DNA of 64,000 bases from Siphonodentalium dalli. Lineage: Eukaryota > Mollusca > Scaphopoda > Gadilida > Siphonodentaliidae. Of this stretch, positions 54,346-64,000 are shown piece after piece. Both the position numbers and the translations under genes were made by a program. The stretch lies in NCBI GenBank assembly GCA_032622095.1, contig CP136066.1:100149319-100213318 (forward strand), read 5' to 3'. Every line of letters starts with the position of its first letter. Positions within the stretch are counted from its first letter, which is position 1. The notes beneath the pieces were generated by a model. The model was given only the letters and a program-made list of their open reading frames with translations, made no database searches and was not told the DNA's origin.

Positions 54346-54721
54346 CTAGGGCCACTTGCTAATGGCGCTTTCGGCGCACCCTTTGGCGCGATGCGCCGAA
54401 AGCGACAAAATGTGCGCCACCAGCGTTGCCTCGGCGCGCGCCGAAAGCGACAAAATATGCGCCGCCACGACGCCTCGGCGCCCTCGGTGCACCGCGCCGA
54501 AAGCGACACAATATGACATCACGATAAAAGATGAATACATGGTTACGGATTAAAATGATCCCGTAACATGAAAACGCAACGTCTGGCGCAAACAGTACCC
54601 AGCCCATGTCCTTTCCATGGTCAAGTTACGCCTAGATACCAAATTTCTGGGCGACCGGTCGAGAAATCACAAAGTGTATATGGAACACACACACACAGAC
54701 ATTCGCATTTATATATTAAGA
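54346..54721 (-). mobile_element. Non-autonomous Helitron with a GC-rich repeat block (376 bp)
   Basis: The minus-strand 5' end TCTTAATATATAAATGCGAA follows an A, and GTCTGTGTGTGTG and CACTTTGTGATTTCTCGACC come next. The 3' end is a GC-rich hairpin zone and then GGCCCTAG before a T. The block 54365-54510 has repeated GCGCCGAAAGCGACA(A/C)AAT units (54391, 54440 and 54496) with an inverted GCGCTTTCGGCGCACC at 54364. Its base composition is far from the AT-rich surroundings. Frames through it (54325-54607) are chance. Confidence 0.8.
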
Positions 54722-55270
54722 TGAATGTCCAAGGTTGAAAGTAACTTGGAGAGTCTCATTGCATATGTTGATAAACGTGCAGTTCGGACCGAAAATAAAG
54801 TTCTTGACTGAAATATCGTCATTTGAAGCTACAATTCAAGTTCTACTGAATTTTCGGAGCCATATATAGGTGTTCAATTCATGTGTGATGTGATCATATC
54901 TTGGCCACCGTGAATTCCATCTAAGATGAGAAAACGCCACATACCATGCACTGGCATTGTCTTGTGGGGGAAAAACAGATAAACGCACTGACGGACAAGT
55001 ATATATGGCGAACTGCACGAGACCGTGTGGGACGTACAAGCACATGGCATGGGAAATAATCTCACTTTCACAAGGATCACAGAAGGCCCGCAGCGATCGG
55101 CTGAACAAACATGTATGCTCTTCAACTTATTAGAGGATGTTCTTAAATTAAATAAGGGTGCATCCCATAGGAGACATCAAACCAAATATTAATCGTCAAA
55201 TTGTCGATTGTTTTAACAAGTTCAAGGATAAATAATACGTTAAGAGTTTTAGTTAGAGACTGAAATAAGC
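54722..55270. other. No gene recognised
   Basis: AT-rich DNA with overlapping short minus frames (54836-55125) that have no motif. Confidence 0.4.
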
Positions 55271-55273
55271 CGA

Positions 55274-55940
55274 ATGTTTATTTGCGAACCATTACCAGAG
55301 GAAATAGAACAACGTAGAACAGAGTTGTATCCAATTGCAAACAAAGACAGAAAGGAGAACCAAAGAGTCAAAATGGTCCGATACAGGCTTTTCATTTACA
55401 GTGTGGAGGACAATACAGAACGGAAACAGAAAATGTCATCAAGATCTACAACAAGACAAAGTGCCACCAATCCTCCACTTGACAACAATACACCGAAACA
55501 AATATCATTTATTACCGAGAATCTTCCTTCCCATGTAAATGGAGACATACAGCCAACGGAAAGCGAGACACACAAAGACTCGTCCTTGACTTAAGTGTCA
55601 ATAGCACCACACCAAAGCAAATAACAAAGCGTCAACCGGTCATATTTACACCAGCTGGATAGGAGTTAGGCGGTGCTCTCAAATTGACACAACTCACTCA
55701 CACATATCTAAACTCTAAATAATTAAATTTGAAAATATTGTGCTTAAACCTACATGTATGTGTGTTACGATGTAGAGTACGTTGTCCTGAGTTATGCACG
55801 ATCATTGAATCGTATGACATAGTAGGGATCTGTGAAACTAAAAAAGATGATGCAGATACTTGAAAATATCAGTTACCACACTGGTCATCATGTCGTTTAA
55901 ATAAAATCGAAAATCACTTACAAATGTGAAATGTTATTTA
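55274..55940 (+). mobile_element. LINE fragment: ORF1 C-terminus and start of ORF2 endonuclease
   Basis: The frame at 55274-55594 has EPLPEEIEQRRTELYPIANK and RVKMVRYRLFIY, a motif style found at the end of ORF1 in many marine-invertebrate LINEs, then an acidic Ser/Thr-rich tail and a stop. After a spacer, ~55728-55864 encodes LKILCLNLHVC, SYDIVGICETKKDDADT and then TGA: the N-terminus of an APE endonuclease with the catalytic Glu of E-T-K. The match is lost after ~55900. The rest of ORF2 is missing, so this is an internal piece of a LINE family other than the 49-53 kb element. Confidence 0.6.
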
Positions 55941-56990
55941 TGTATCTTATACCGGGACTATCTGAAATTGAGATAAAATAGATCAAAACAAAGACCACAC
56001 TGTGCCGCAACATTTCTAAACGCATGACTCATTGACTGAATATGAAGCGGTACATGTATGTGACAGACATTGTTTTCTTTTGTTATATTGACAGCCGCAT
56101 TTTGTCGTGATAACCTGCAAATTATTATTGTAAATAAGCGTTTTGCATACATCCAGGCAAAATTTGCAAGACATTTTGAGCCAAGAAAAAAATCTTGTAT
56201 TTCACATATCCTCATCTTCGTTGTATATCGAATCCGAACAGCTATTAAGAGAAGACCAACATCGATTTTAATACATTTGAGTCGTTGACAATGTCATTTT
56301 CTATTCTGCCCCTATGGATACCAAAAACTGCTGGAATAGTCAATAATTTCACACAACAACCCAGTCAGCAAAATAGTCTTTTGTCTTGACTATGAGAGGG
56401 AGCTTCATGTGTGCCATAATGTTGATAAATGTTTAAACTGCATGATATAACACCATACACCTATGTATTACAATGAAGAATAAAGAAGCCACATGTTTGT
56501 TAAAAACAAATGGAGATATGCAGTGTGATCCATTTAAGAAAGTAGCATTCAACTTATAATATGGCACATCATTTAGATGTAGTGGTCAGCTGAAATTGGA
56601 TATGGACATATGAACTAGAACTCATTTCAGCCCAATGTTTCATTGATAAACATGTATGGTATGAACATTATCAATTATTGAAAGTTATATATGGATGGTA
56701 TCTTTCTAAATGTAAATAACAGTGAAATTTATTGTGTAAAAAAATAAGTTTCTTCTGATGATCTTCAGATATATATCATGGATATATAAATTGCACTGTA
56801 GAAAAAGTTTTATTTTACAGAAGTTCTAGGTTCTTGAAACATCGAGTTTTTAAATATTGTTCATACCATTAAAGTATAGTAAACGCGGTTATAATTTATA
56901 ATAATAACCGCTTGTACCAAATTTCAAGAAGAAATTCCAGACAGGCTTTGAGAAAAAAAACTTCGTCTGGCCCTTAACATTCTATGATGT
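55941..56990 (+). repeat. ~1.5-kb dispersed repeat family, copy C (partial)
   Basis: From about 56150, blocks match copies A and B in order: TTGTATTTCACATATCCTCA, CCAGTCAGCAAAATAGTC, TACAATGAAGAATAAAG, GATCTTCAGATATATATCAT and, at the end, CCAAATTTCA(A/C)(A/G)A. It has no Helitron at the site filled in copy B. The first 200 bp (55941-56150) are not matched elsewhere. Confidence 0.65.
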
Positions 56991-57905
56991 TTCTCATATT
57001 GAATGATCACTCCACATTCGGAGTTAATTGTCTCGAAATTTTCGTTGTTTTCTTCTTCGTATGTACAACGATCGGTGTTTAGCTTGCAGAAAAAATATAC
57101 ATAATAGACACATTTCATACAATGAATTACGGCAAATCATTATTACGTATAGGGTCACTGGAATTTGTGTTATTTATATTCATTGTCGTTTTTCCCTATC
57201 CGTTGTTACGATCGCGGTTTTGGATTTTCAACAAAACTCACAAATACATCATGTAGTAATAAGTTCGCGTTCGTTTTTCAGCTCCTCCTTAAAGATGATT
57301 ATGAGATTATGTCCTTAGATTGTGATCGGAAGTGGCCTCAATGTTAACCTATTAGTGGTAACCAAATCGATCGTCGTGAAGCGCGAGAATCTTGCCAAAC
57401 ACAAAGCGCTAAGCTATGACCTGATAACAACACAATTACTGCGAGTGGCAAGCACGAATGTCTCACAAACGGACTCGAAAAGTCGTCAATTCTGCGAACA
57501 GGTTTTTGGACCGTGTGAATAAGCTACGACTACAAATAGCTATTCGTAATAACTATCTGTCGTCGTCCATCACGCGAAATGTGTCTATTGTTTCTGTGGT
57601 AGCTGTACACGATTTCAAGGGGAAAAATTAAGAAAGCCGAACAACATGAGCTGACATGGCGAAATCTTCCTTCTGGGACGTAGGGTAAACATTATAGTGC
57701 ACATTGGGGAGAGGATGTGTGTATACATTTTATGAATAAATTATTTCCTACGATTCATTTCGAGTTTTGCGTTGTTGCGTGACTACATCAACAATTAATG
57801 TCTAACGTTTAACGAAATGTGTTGCTAAGGAAAATATCAATCGAATTACTTGGAAACGGGTATGAAAAGCCGTATAAATTTAGGCTTGGTTGTGGTACCA
57901 AATAC
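56991..57905. other. No gene recognised
   Basis: Three short plus frames (57028-57318, 57165-57347 and 57322-57522) show no motif. Nothing is supported. Confidence 0.4.
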
Positions 57906-57907
57906 CG

Positions 57908-58486
57908 ATTATATATATATTTTGGGAAATCTGAGGGTGTGTGTGTGTGGGTGTGTGAGGGAGGGTGTGTGTGTGTGTGTCTGTCTGTCTGTTCGCGATG
58001 GACTCGAAAACGGCCGAGCCGATTTCGATGAAACTTGGTATGTGGGGGTACTTTCGGCCGGGGAGTGGCATGGGCCTGTTAATTTGCCCGTGTGACGTAA
58101 CCTTGACCTTGAAATCGGGTAAATTCAAGGTAAAATCGCGAATTTTTATGGGATTTCGACGAAATTTGATACGTAGGGTTACTTTTGTCCACTGAGTGGA
58201 CAAAGGTGTGTTACTTTTGTCAACTGAGTGTTTTGGACGGGTCAAATCGTTACCCCGACCTCACCTTGACCTTCAAAATGATCAATTCAAGGTCAAATTG
58301 GGTAAAACCGGATTGATTTCGACGGGTACTTTTGTCGGGTACTTTTTTCCGGGCAGTGTTTTGGACGGGTCAAATCGTCACCCCACCTGACCTTGACCTT
58401 CAAAATGGACAATTCAAGGTAAAATCGCGCAATTCGCCGAAAAGCAGAGGGGAAACAGCCCGGACGAAGTCGGGTCCACCAGCTAG
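57908..58486 (+). mobile_element. Short Helitron-like element (~580 bp)
   Basis: The start ATTATATATATATTTTGGGA resembles the verified 5' end at 36691 without a clean TC. It is followed by GT-rich microsatellite DNA and a GATGGACTCGAAAACGGCCG segment, repeated CCTTGACCTTGAAATCGGGT and CCTTGACCTTCAAAATG(A/G) stretches, and a 3' end with CAGCCCGGACGAAGTCGGGT, CCACCAGCTAG and a T. Internally the TACTTTTGTC(C/A)ACTGAGTG and GTTTTGGACGGGTCAAATCG segments are each repeated. No protein is encoded. Confidence 0.7.
57940..57995 (+). repeat. GT/TGTC microsatellite
   Basis: Runs of GTGTGTGTGTG, interrupted by GAGGGAGGGTG, pass into (CTGT)n. It lies near the 5' end of the Helitron-like element, as in its relatives. 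Confidence 0.9.
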
Positions 58487-58856
58487 TATATATATATATA
58501 TATGAGATAAATCAGACGACTGTGGCGAGGGGGTTGGACGTGCAGACTATCGTTTGTTGAACTTATTATCTGAACATTTAATTCCCACCAGTAAATATGA
58601 ATTTGACTGCACTTGTATTATTTTTTCATATGGCTGTCGTCTGCTTTTTTTCTGGGCACCCCTTAATATGAAAGATGGACTATTCCAATATATACTTTTA
58701 TAACTGAATCGAAGAATCCATTTAGTACAAAAAGGGTTAACCTGATTCACGTGATCGCCAGACGTTGTCGTTCTGCGGAATCACTTGTTTATATCACTAA
58801 TGTTTGATACGGTATTTCCAATCGTCCTGCAAGAACTACAAATTATTTCACATAAC
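58487..58856. other. TA microsatellite and one arm of the hairpin family
   Basis: (TA)n lies at 58486-58502 directly after the Helitron-like 3' end. CGTTTGTTGAACTTATTATC at 58550 is the right arm of the hairpin seen at 31.98 and 42.03 kb; the left arm is missing. No gene. Confidence 0.6.
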
Positions 58857-59152
58857 CCCGATATATTATATATTTTGGAACTTCTGTCTGTCTGTATGTG
58901 TGCATGTATGCATGTATGTTATAGACTCGAAAAATTCTCGAACGATCCGACTCAAATTTGGTATGTAAGCATACTTTGATCCTACCAACAATATGGGTGG
59001 GTCGAATATCACGTGCGACCGTGTCCTTGACCTTGACCGTGACCTCGCTCATATAGCATGTTTCTGGACCAGGCGCTGTATATTCTGCCCAGACGAAGGC
59101 AATCACAAAGAAATCCCTAAATAGCCCGGACGAAGTCGGGCCCATCAGCTAG
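58857..59152 (+). mobile_element. Short Helitron-like element (~296 bp)
   Basis: The start ATATATTATATATTTTGGAA is followed by CTTCTGTCTGTCTGTATGTG, a TAGACTCGAAAAATTCTCGA segment and CCTTGACCTTGACCGTGACC, then the 3' end TAGCCCGGACGAAGTCGGGC, CCATCAGCTAG and T. The 5' TC is not intact. It is most like the minus-strand element in sulfotransferase intron 2. Confidence 0.7.
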
Positions 59153-60553
59153 TTAAAGAATAATTTACATGTAGATATGTAGGGTTAAAGGCACGGGTGG
59201 CCGTCTTGGTGGGTATTGCTGTTAAAGTAGTCACATCCGTTAAAACAGCCATGAACAGAAATAATATTAAAATAGATTGAATTTGTTCATATACCAACCA
59301 AAAATATCGCGTAAAGAGTATGTTATTGTCAATTTCGTATTCTCGGTTATGTAAACATGTTACCTGATGTCTTTTTCAGATGTATCTCACTTACAAATTG
59401 CGGTTTTGATATTACCGCGAACATTGCAGTTGAATTGAAACAATGGAAAATTGCTTACTCATTGAGATGTGTATTTCACGCCGTATCTGTCACTGTTTCA
59501 TGTCAATAAATTTGATCAAATGATATAAAGGACAATGATATATAGATAAAACGGTGTGCTGTTTTGTGATTTCTGAAAGTATATATCTATACCGGGCGAA
59601 TGTACTGACTGTCAAATTTCGACAAAAACGACGCCTCTGGTTTCTTTATATGCGGTACGCACTCATTCGATGCACTCTGACTTCATTGGTTAGAAATAAC
59701 ATTTGAAATGCATTTTCGAATTCGTTGAAAAGATATCGACATACAATGTACATATCAAAATTAATCCGTAACAATTAAATGCTCGCAAAGAATCAGGAAC
59801 AGCTATCAAAGAATCCGCAGCATTTTATGAAAAATGCCAATAATCCGCAGCTATTTAAAATGCTCTCAAAGAATCCGCAGCGGGCATTACAATATCGGAG
59901 CATTTTTTTCTTTTTAAAACGCCAATAACTGGACATAATATGTGTTCTGTTATTTATTTTAACAAATTTAAATTTGTTTATCACAACTGGGACCATATAT
60001 TGCACACAAAAAATCAACACCATTGTCTTTTTTAAACTATCAATTAGTAGTTTTCGTCCCCTATGGGATTTTACTATGGATAATAACTGTCAGTCGGTAA
60101 CAGTCCAGCCAGTAATTGTCAGAGATTATCCAATGGGCGATAAATATCATACGCTTACCAGCAAATTAACCGTATATCACTCCTCGCAAATAATCAGCTC
60201 GTGCATGAGCCCGACCTCCTCTGTGATAATGTAGAACTTGACAACGACAAAAGTATGACGTTGTTGGTGATGGTGATCATATCGTGACGATTGTGTTTAA
60301 CTCTGATTATTTATTATGGAGAGGACCATATTCAAGTTGCAGATTAAATATATATATTAGATTTACGGAGGCACGGGCCCAGAATGGGTGTTCATCGCTT
60401 CAAATGTGTTTTCTTATGCGGACGCTACGTGAACAGATTCTCATTGCTTATCGAAATACATATATGTCTGTATCGATCGGAATAGAACATTAAGATGTCC
60501 TCGTATAACGCAGATAAAGACAGACATATATTTTCTGTAAAAACCCTGGCCTG
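59153..60553. other. No gene; partial dispersed-repeat copy D and a short minisatellite
   Basis: 59174-59350 (TTAAAGGCACGGGTGGCC, GGTGGGTATTGCTGTTAAAG, AGAGTATGTTATTGTC) matches the first part of dispersed-repeat copies A and B. At 59783-59885 three copies of CAAAGAATC(C/A)G(C/G)AG(C)-type units appear. The remainder has no recognised feature. Confidence 0.55.
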
Positions 60554-60883
60554 ATAGAATAGAATAGAATAATCATTTATTAAAGTGACATGTGTTACAA
60601 GCATATAATAAATTCATCACATACAGGTGATAGAATATAAGTATATATATAACATTTCAATATAACACCCGGCCATCGAGGCCTATATGTCACTATGAGG
60701 ATGGAATATTTTTCTATGCTGATTGCGCAGCTAGAGTGGAAATCATCCACTCTTTTTTGACAAAACTTGTTGTCTGACTTTGTAACATTTAAACAGGTAT
60801 TTGCCAAAAGGGATGTGAAGTCTGTCAACAAGGATAATCAGAAGTTGATTTTCAGTAAGGTTATTTATGCGACCATAAGCGCG

Positions 60884-61549
60884 TTAAACTGTACACATAA
60901 ACTCGTTTAGCAATTTACAGTATGCTGGACATTTGAATACAAAATGCATTTCATCTTCAACATCACCCGAATTGCATACGATGCAATATCGTTCATCTAC
61001 GCTTGTATTTGTATATCGACCAGTTTCAATGGCTAGTGGTAACACGCCACATCTGAATTGAGCAAAGATATAGCGTTCAGATTTACTTAAAGTACTATTC
61101 ACATAGGATTCCAATTTGTAAACACATTTGAAAATATTGTAGGTTCTCATTTTAGGCAATCTCCTGACATCAGCCAACCACGAGGCATGGAAATACACAT
61201 CAAGCTTTGAGCTACATAGATCGATATCACATATCTGTCGATTGTCATAATATACAAGAAGATTCAATTTATCGAGGATAGAATGAATATTTGAGACCCA
61301 TGAGTCCTTTTTATCTGAAAGTAATTCCCATAACAAAATTCGTTTGGGTAACCTATCGGCAGGTAGAGAGATAAGACGATTCCAGAATTTAAGCATTGTC
61401 AACCAACGTCGACAATATGGGGCCTTCCAACCAACGTCCCCTATGAGAGCTGGTAGAGGTTTCAAGCGACCCACTCCAAGGAAATATCTCAAGGCGCGGT
61501 GTTGAACTGTGTTGATCTGATGAAATTGGCCAAACCCCCCAGACCTCAC
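60884..61549 (-). CDS. LINE ORF2 C-terminal region, out of frame with the RT by one base
   Basis: The 221-codon frame continues the protein: FGQFHQINTVQHRALRYFLG, GVGRLKPLPALIGDVGWKAP and, at the end, YCIVCNSGDVEDEMHFVFKC followed by PAYCKLL. The last is a Cys/His cluster typical of LINE ORF2 C-termini. It is separated from the reverse transcriptase only by the G6 run (C6 on the plus strand). One base fewer would restore one frame, so this may be a recent mutation or a sequencing error. The stop is at ~60884, 330 bp before the tail. Confidence 0.8.
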   Translation of the reverse strand: MRSGGFGQFHQINTVQHRALRYFLGVGRLKPLPALIGDVGWKAPYCRRWLTMLKFWNRLISLPADRLPKRILLWELLSDKKDSWVSNIHSILDKLNLLVYYDNRQICDIDLCSSKLDVYFHASWLADVRRLPKMRTYNIFKCVYKLESYVNSTLSKSERYIFAQFRCGVLPLAIETGRYTNTSVDERYCIVCNSGDVEDEMHFVFKCPAYCKLLNEFMCTV

Positions 61550-64000
61550 TACAATAGTCAGTAATAGGGATTACACAAGAAGAATACAATCTGGTGAAAG
61601 TTTCTATACCTATATCTTTATAGTTATGAATTTTTGATATAACTGAACCGAGTGCGCGACCCCCGGACATGCTAAGATTTTCGGCGTTAGCCTTGAAAGT
61701 AGTGTGCTCATCGAATAAAACACCGAGATATTTATAACATGAGACGATTTCGAGGACATCACCACAAACATTAAACACGAATTTAGTTCTTTTTCTGTGT
61801 GGCCTTCGAAAGTGTATAATTTTCGATTTATTCCCGTTTATATTTAGGCGCCACTTTTTACACCAATTTGAAACGACATCTAGAAGTAACTTTAAGTTAG
61901 TTTCATCAGGGGCTATTAGAGCAATATCGTCGGCATATAACAACATGCTTACATTATTCGATCCAATTTGAACCCCGCGGCCTATTCTTTTAAGCTCGAT
62001 AGCTAAATCATTTATATAAATATTAAATAGGGTGGGGGACATACTGTCACCTTGTTTGACCCCAACAGAACATGGAAACCACTCAGTTTTGTATTCACCA
62101 AGTTTAACGCAACACTCTGTATTCGAGTAAAGTGCACGAATAGAATGGTAAAATTTGTCTGAAACATAGAGTCTTGATAATTTATAAAGGAGCAGATCTC
62201 GATCGATTGAGTCAAATGCTTTTTTTAAGTCAATAAAGCTAACAAGTGTGGATGACCTATCAGTTTTGTATTCACCAAGTTTAACGCAACACTCTGTATT
62301 CGAGTAAATTGCACGCATAGAATGGTAAAATTTGTCTGAAACATAGAGTCTTGGTAATTTATAAAGGAGCAGATCTCGATCGATTGAGTCAAATGCTTTT
62401 TCTAAGTCAATAAAGCTAACAAGTGTGGATGGCCTATTTTTAACGATAGAAGATAGGACATAGATATGTTGAGAACACGATCTACCTTTCCTAAAACCGT
62501 TCTGTTCATCAACTATCATATCACAAGCATCTAAATAAGAGTCGAATCTCTTGTTAAGGAGGGAACTATACATCTTTCCTATCACCGACTGTAGACTAAT
62601 TCCTCTGTAATTGATTAATACGGCAGGATCCGAGTTACTATCCTTCCAGATCGGAGTTACAATAGATCTACACCAATCGTTAGGGACATAGTTTGAATTG
62701 AAGCAAAGATTGAACAATTTATGAAGTGCCGGGATAATAGCATCGGATTTAAGAACTTCAGATGGGATACCATCAATACCACAGGCCTTACCATTTTTCG
62801 CGGCGCGAACTACGTCTGTTACTTCATCAAAAGTAATTCCCAGGTTTATATTATCCAATGGAGCATTCTCGGAAAGATCTGGAAAATTCTCACTTAAAAT
62901 TCCCATTTTGAAATTATCATCGTGATCACTTGACTGTCCTCTGTTATACAATGAGGCAAACTCGGACTTCCATGAATTCAGGACAATATTTACATTCGTC
63001 GTCTGTGGGCCATCTGGCAAGTAACATCTGATTGGGGGAGAAGATGTACGTTTCGGACCGAGCTTCTTCAGCAATCCCCAAAACTCCTTAGGGTTTTTAG
63101 TGACATTTTCATTAATATTCAAAGACAGGGAGCGTTTATGTTCTCTTTCGAAAAATCGAATGTTTTTATCGAGCAAATTTCTTGCATTTTTATATTCAGT
63201 TAAATATTTTTTTCTTTCGCTATTTATGTGTTTATTTTTTATATATTTTTTCTCACTTACACGCATTTTCCTCCACAATTCTGTTAATTCCTTATTCCAA
63301 AAAGGTTTTTGCGGTTTCAACACTTTTCTCGACCTAGATGTCCAATCGTAAACCGGAATGTGCTTGGTCATCTCACCCTTAATTAAATCCACAAACTCCC
63401 CGTATACCATGTCTACATCTTCTCGTGCACAGCCTTCCAACTCAATACGACGTATGGTAGCTTTCAACAAAGTTAAAAAGGATTCATTTCTCATAAAGTG
63501 TGGTGAAATATTGTTCAACTTGAATTTAGGATCAAAATATTGTGAACTCACATTAGAGTGACATGTAAGGTTGGCGTCAAACCCTGAATCGAACGTAAAC
63601 TTCAGTAGGGCATGATCTGGAATTCTACTTCGCTCACCAAGAAAATGATGCAAGTCAAATTCATCAATAATAATCTCACATTTAACAACACAAAAATTAT
63701 GACATTTCTTCAAGATATCATGATGAACGCATACAAAATCAACAACCGATTCACCCCGCGTTGAATGGTATGTGAATAAGTTCGAGTTTGGCCCAAAACG
63801 ACCATTCAATATTACATAACGGCTATCATTGAGAAATTCCAAGAAAGAATGACCATATTGGTTCGTCACTTTATCTATGTGTAAACGTGGCCTAATATGA
63901 TCAATGACATTATTACCCTCAGAGCTAGCACCAATTCTCGAATTCAGGTCACCACAAATGAATACAGCATCCACTTCCGTAAGTGAATATATTTGAGCAA
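61389..64000 (-). CDS. LINE ORF2: endonuclease and reverse transcriptase, 5' end outside window
   Basis: The frame is open across the edge, so the start is unseen. Endonuclease: VFICGDLNSRIG, ESVVDFVCVHHD and RIPDHALLKF (Pro in place of the usual Ser before D-H). Reverse transcriptase: GKACGIDGIPSEVLK, NYRGISLQSVIGKMYSSLLN, DEQNGFRKGRSCSQH, motif A VSFIDLEKAFDSIDRDLLLY, a second copy of motif A, GVKQGDSMSPTLFNIYINDL, motif C MLLYADDIALIA and YLGVLFDEHTTF. A 177-bp exact-period tandem duplication (62084-62260 and 62261-62437) inserts 59 extra residues containing motif A without breaking the frame. A six-C run at 61535-61540 shifts the frame; everything after DYCSEVWG is out of frame. Confidence 0.88.
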   Translation of the reverse strand, partial: AQIYSLTEVDAVFICGDLNSRIGASSEGNNVIDHIRPRLHIDKVTNQYGHSFLEFLNDSRYVILNGRFGPNSNLFTYHSTRGESVVDFVCVHHDILKKCHNFCVVKCEIIIDEFDLHHFLGERSRIPDHALLKFTFDSGFDANLTCHSNVSSQYFDPKFKLNNISPHFMRNESFLTLLKATIRRIELEGCAREDVDMVYGEFVDLIKGEMTKHIPVYDWTSRSRKVLKPQKPFWNKELTELWRKMRVSEKKYIKNKHINSERKKYLTEYKNARNLLDKNIRFFEREHKRSLSLNINENVTKNPKEFWGLLKKLGPKRTSSPPIRCYLPDGPQTTNVNIVLNSWKSEFASLYNRGQSSDHDDNFKMGILSENFPDLSENAPLDNINLGITFDEVTDVVRAAKNGKACGIDGIPSEVLKSDAIIPALHKLFNLCFNSNYVPNDWCRSIVTPIWKDSNSDPAVLINYRGISLQSVIGKMYSSLLNKRFDSYLDACDMIVDEQNGFRKGRSCSQHIYVLSSIVKNRPSTLVSFIDLEKAFDSIDRDLLLYKLPRLYVSDKFYHSMRAIYSNTECCVKLGEYKTDRSSTLVSFIDLKKAFDSIDRDLLLYKLSRLYVSDKFYHSIRALYSNTECCVKLGEYKTEWFPCSVGVKQGDSMSPTLFNIYINDLAIELKRIGRGVQIGSNNVSMLLYADDIALIAPDETNLKLLLDVVSNWCKKWRLNINGNKSKIIHFRRPHRKRTKFVFNVCGDVLEIVSCYKYLGVLFDEHTTFKANAENLSMSGGRALGSVISKIHNYKDIGIETFTRLYSSCVIPITDYCSEVWGVWPISSDQHSSTPRLEIFPWSGSLETSTSSHRGRWLEGPILSTLVDNA

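Larger units (their letters stand above)
60554..64000 (-). mobile_element. Second LINE (APE-type), ORF2 running off the window edge
   Basis: The 3' end has a (TTCTA)n tail (TATTCTATTCTATTCTATCA, 60572-60554), ~330 bp of untranslated DNA and an ORF2 that is open from ~61535 past 64000. Its motif style (GVKQGDSMSPTLFNIYINDL and a C-terminal Cys/His cluster) is unlike the 49-53 kb LINE. It belongs perhaps to the I/Nimb/Ingi group, which I cannot confirm. Few lesions suggest it is younger. Confidence 0.88.

Noticed and set aside
54325-54607. Four overlapping GC-rich frames with Arg/Ala repeats
   Set aside because: They read a GC-rich repeat block within a short Helitron on both strands; no protein family is suggested.
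57819-58245. Several overlapping frames with Cys/Val repeats
   Set aside because: They are produced by the (GT)n microsatellite in a Helitron-like element.

Overview
The window is animal nuclear DNA: AT-rich, almost gene-empty and dominated by transposable elements. One probable host gene is interrupted by introns with GT..AG junctions and matching phases. Helitrons, several APE-type non-LTR retrotransposons, a Ty3-like LTR remnant, MITEs and satellite DNA fill most of the rest. This mix suits a marine invertebrate, perhaps a lophotrochozoan such as a mollusc or brachiopod, but the phylum is an inference of low confidence. I saw no rRNA gene, tRNA gene, CRISPR array or bacterial operon.

Layout. 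1-7.5 kb: dispersed and tandem repeats, including duplicated 28-codon C2H2 zinc-finger cassettes on the minus strand and a 397-bp block repeated with no difference. 8.9-9.2 kb: two CAGTA-ended palindromic MITEs. 10.6-12 kb: a degenerate ~340-bp tandem repeat with inverted relatives at 39 kb. 15.3-16.7 kb: copy A of a ~1.5-kb dispersed repeat (B at 36-38 kb, C at 56-57 kb, a piece at 59 kb). 16.7-17.4 kb: an element with ~80-bp inverted ends. 17.8-24.2 kb: a giant imperfect inverted repeat rich in AAGATGGCGGC motifs, with a 161-bp satellite in 645-bp higher-order units on the right arm only.

27.3-34.4 kb (+): a three-exon carbohydrate sulfotransferase-like gene whose introns are packed with MITEs, foldbacks and a Helitron-like element. 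36.7-37.3 kb: a short Helitron with exact ends, proven by an unoccupied related site at 16.2 kb. 40.0-42.15 kb: a probable non-autonomous Helitron carrying a gene fragment that is itself split by a LINE tail.

42.2-49.3 kb (-): a decayed autonomous Helitron (repeat-rich N-terminus, Rep with HUH motif, PIF1-like helicase). It is broken by stops, frameshifts, a 231-bp tandem duplication, a ~230-bp insertion and a 2.2-kb LTR element made of two ~550-bp LTRs, a gag-like head and a chromodomain tail. 49.4-52.9 kb (-): a CR1/Jockey-type LINE with a damaged reverse transcriptase. 54.3-54.7 kb: a GC-rich short Helitron. 55.3-55.9 kb: a LINE ORF1/endonuclease fragment. 57.9-59.2 kb: two Helitron-like elements. 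60.55-64 kb (-): a second, nearly open LINE that runs off the window and has an in-frame 59-residue duplication through the catalytic motif of its reverse transcriptase.

Apart from the sulfotransferase, nothing looks like a working host gene set. The value of the window lies in nested insertions and repeat architecture. All motif calls and alignments were made by eye; no search was run.
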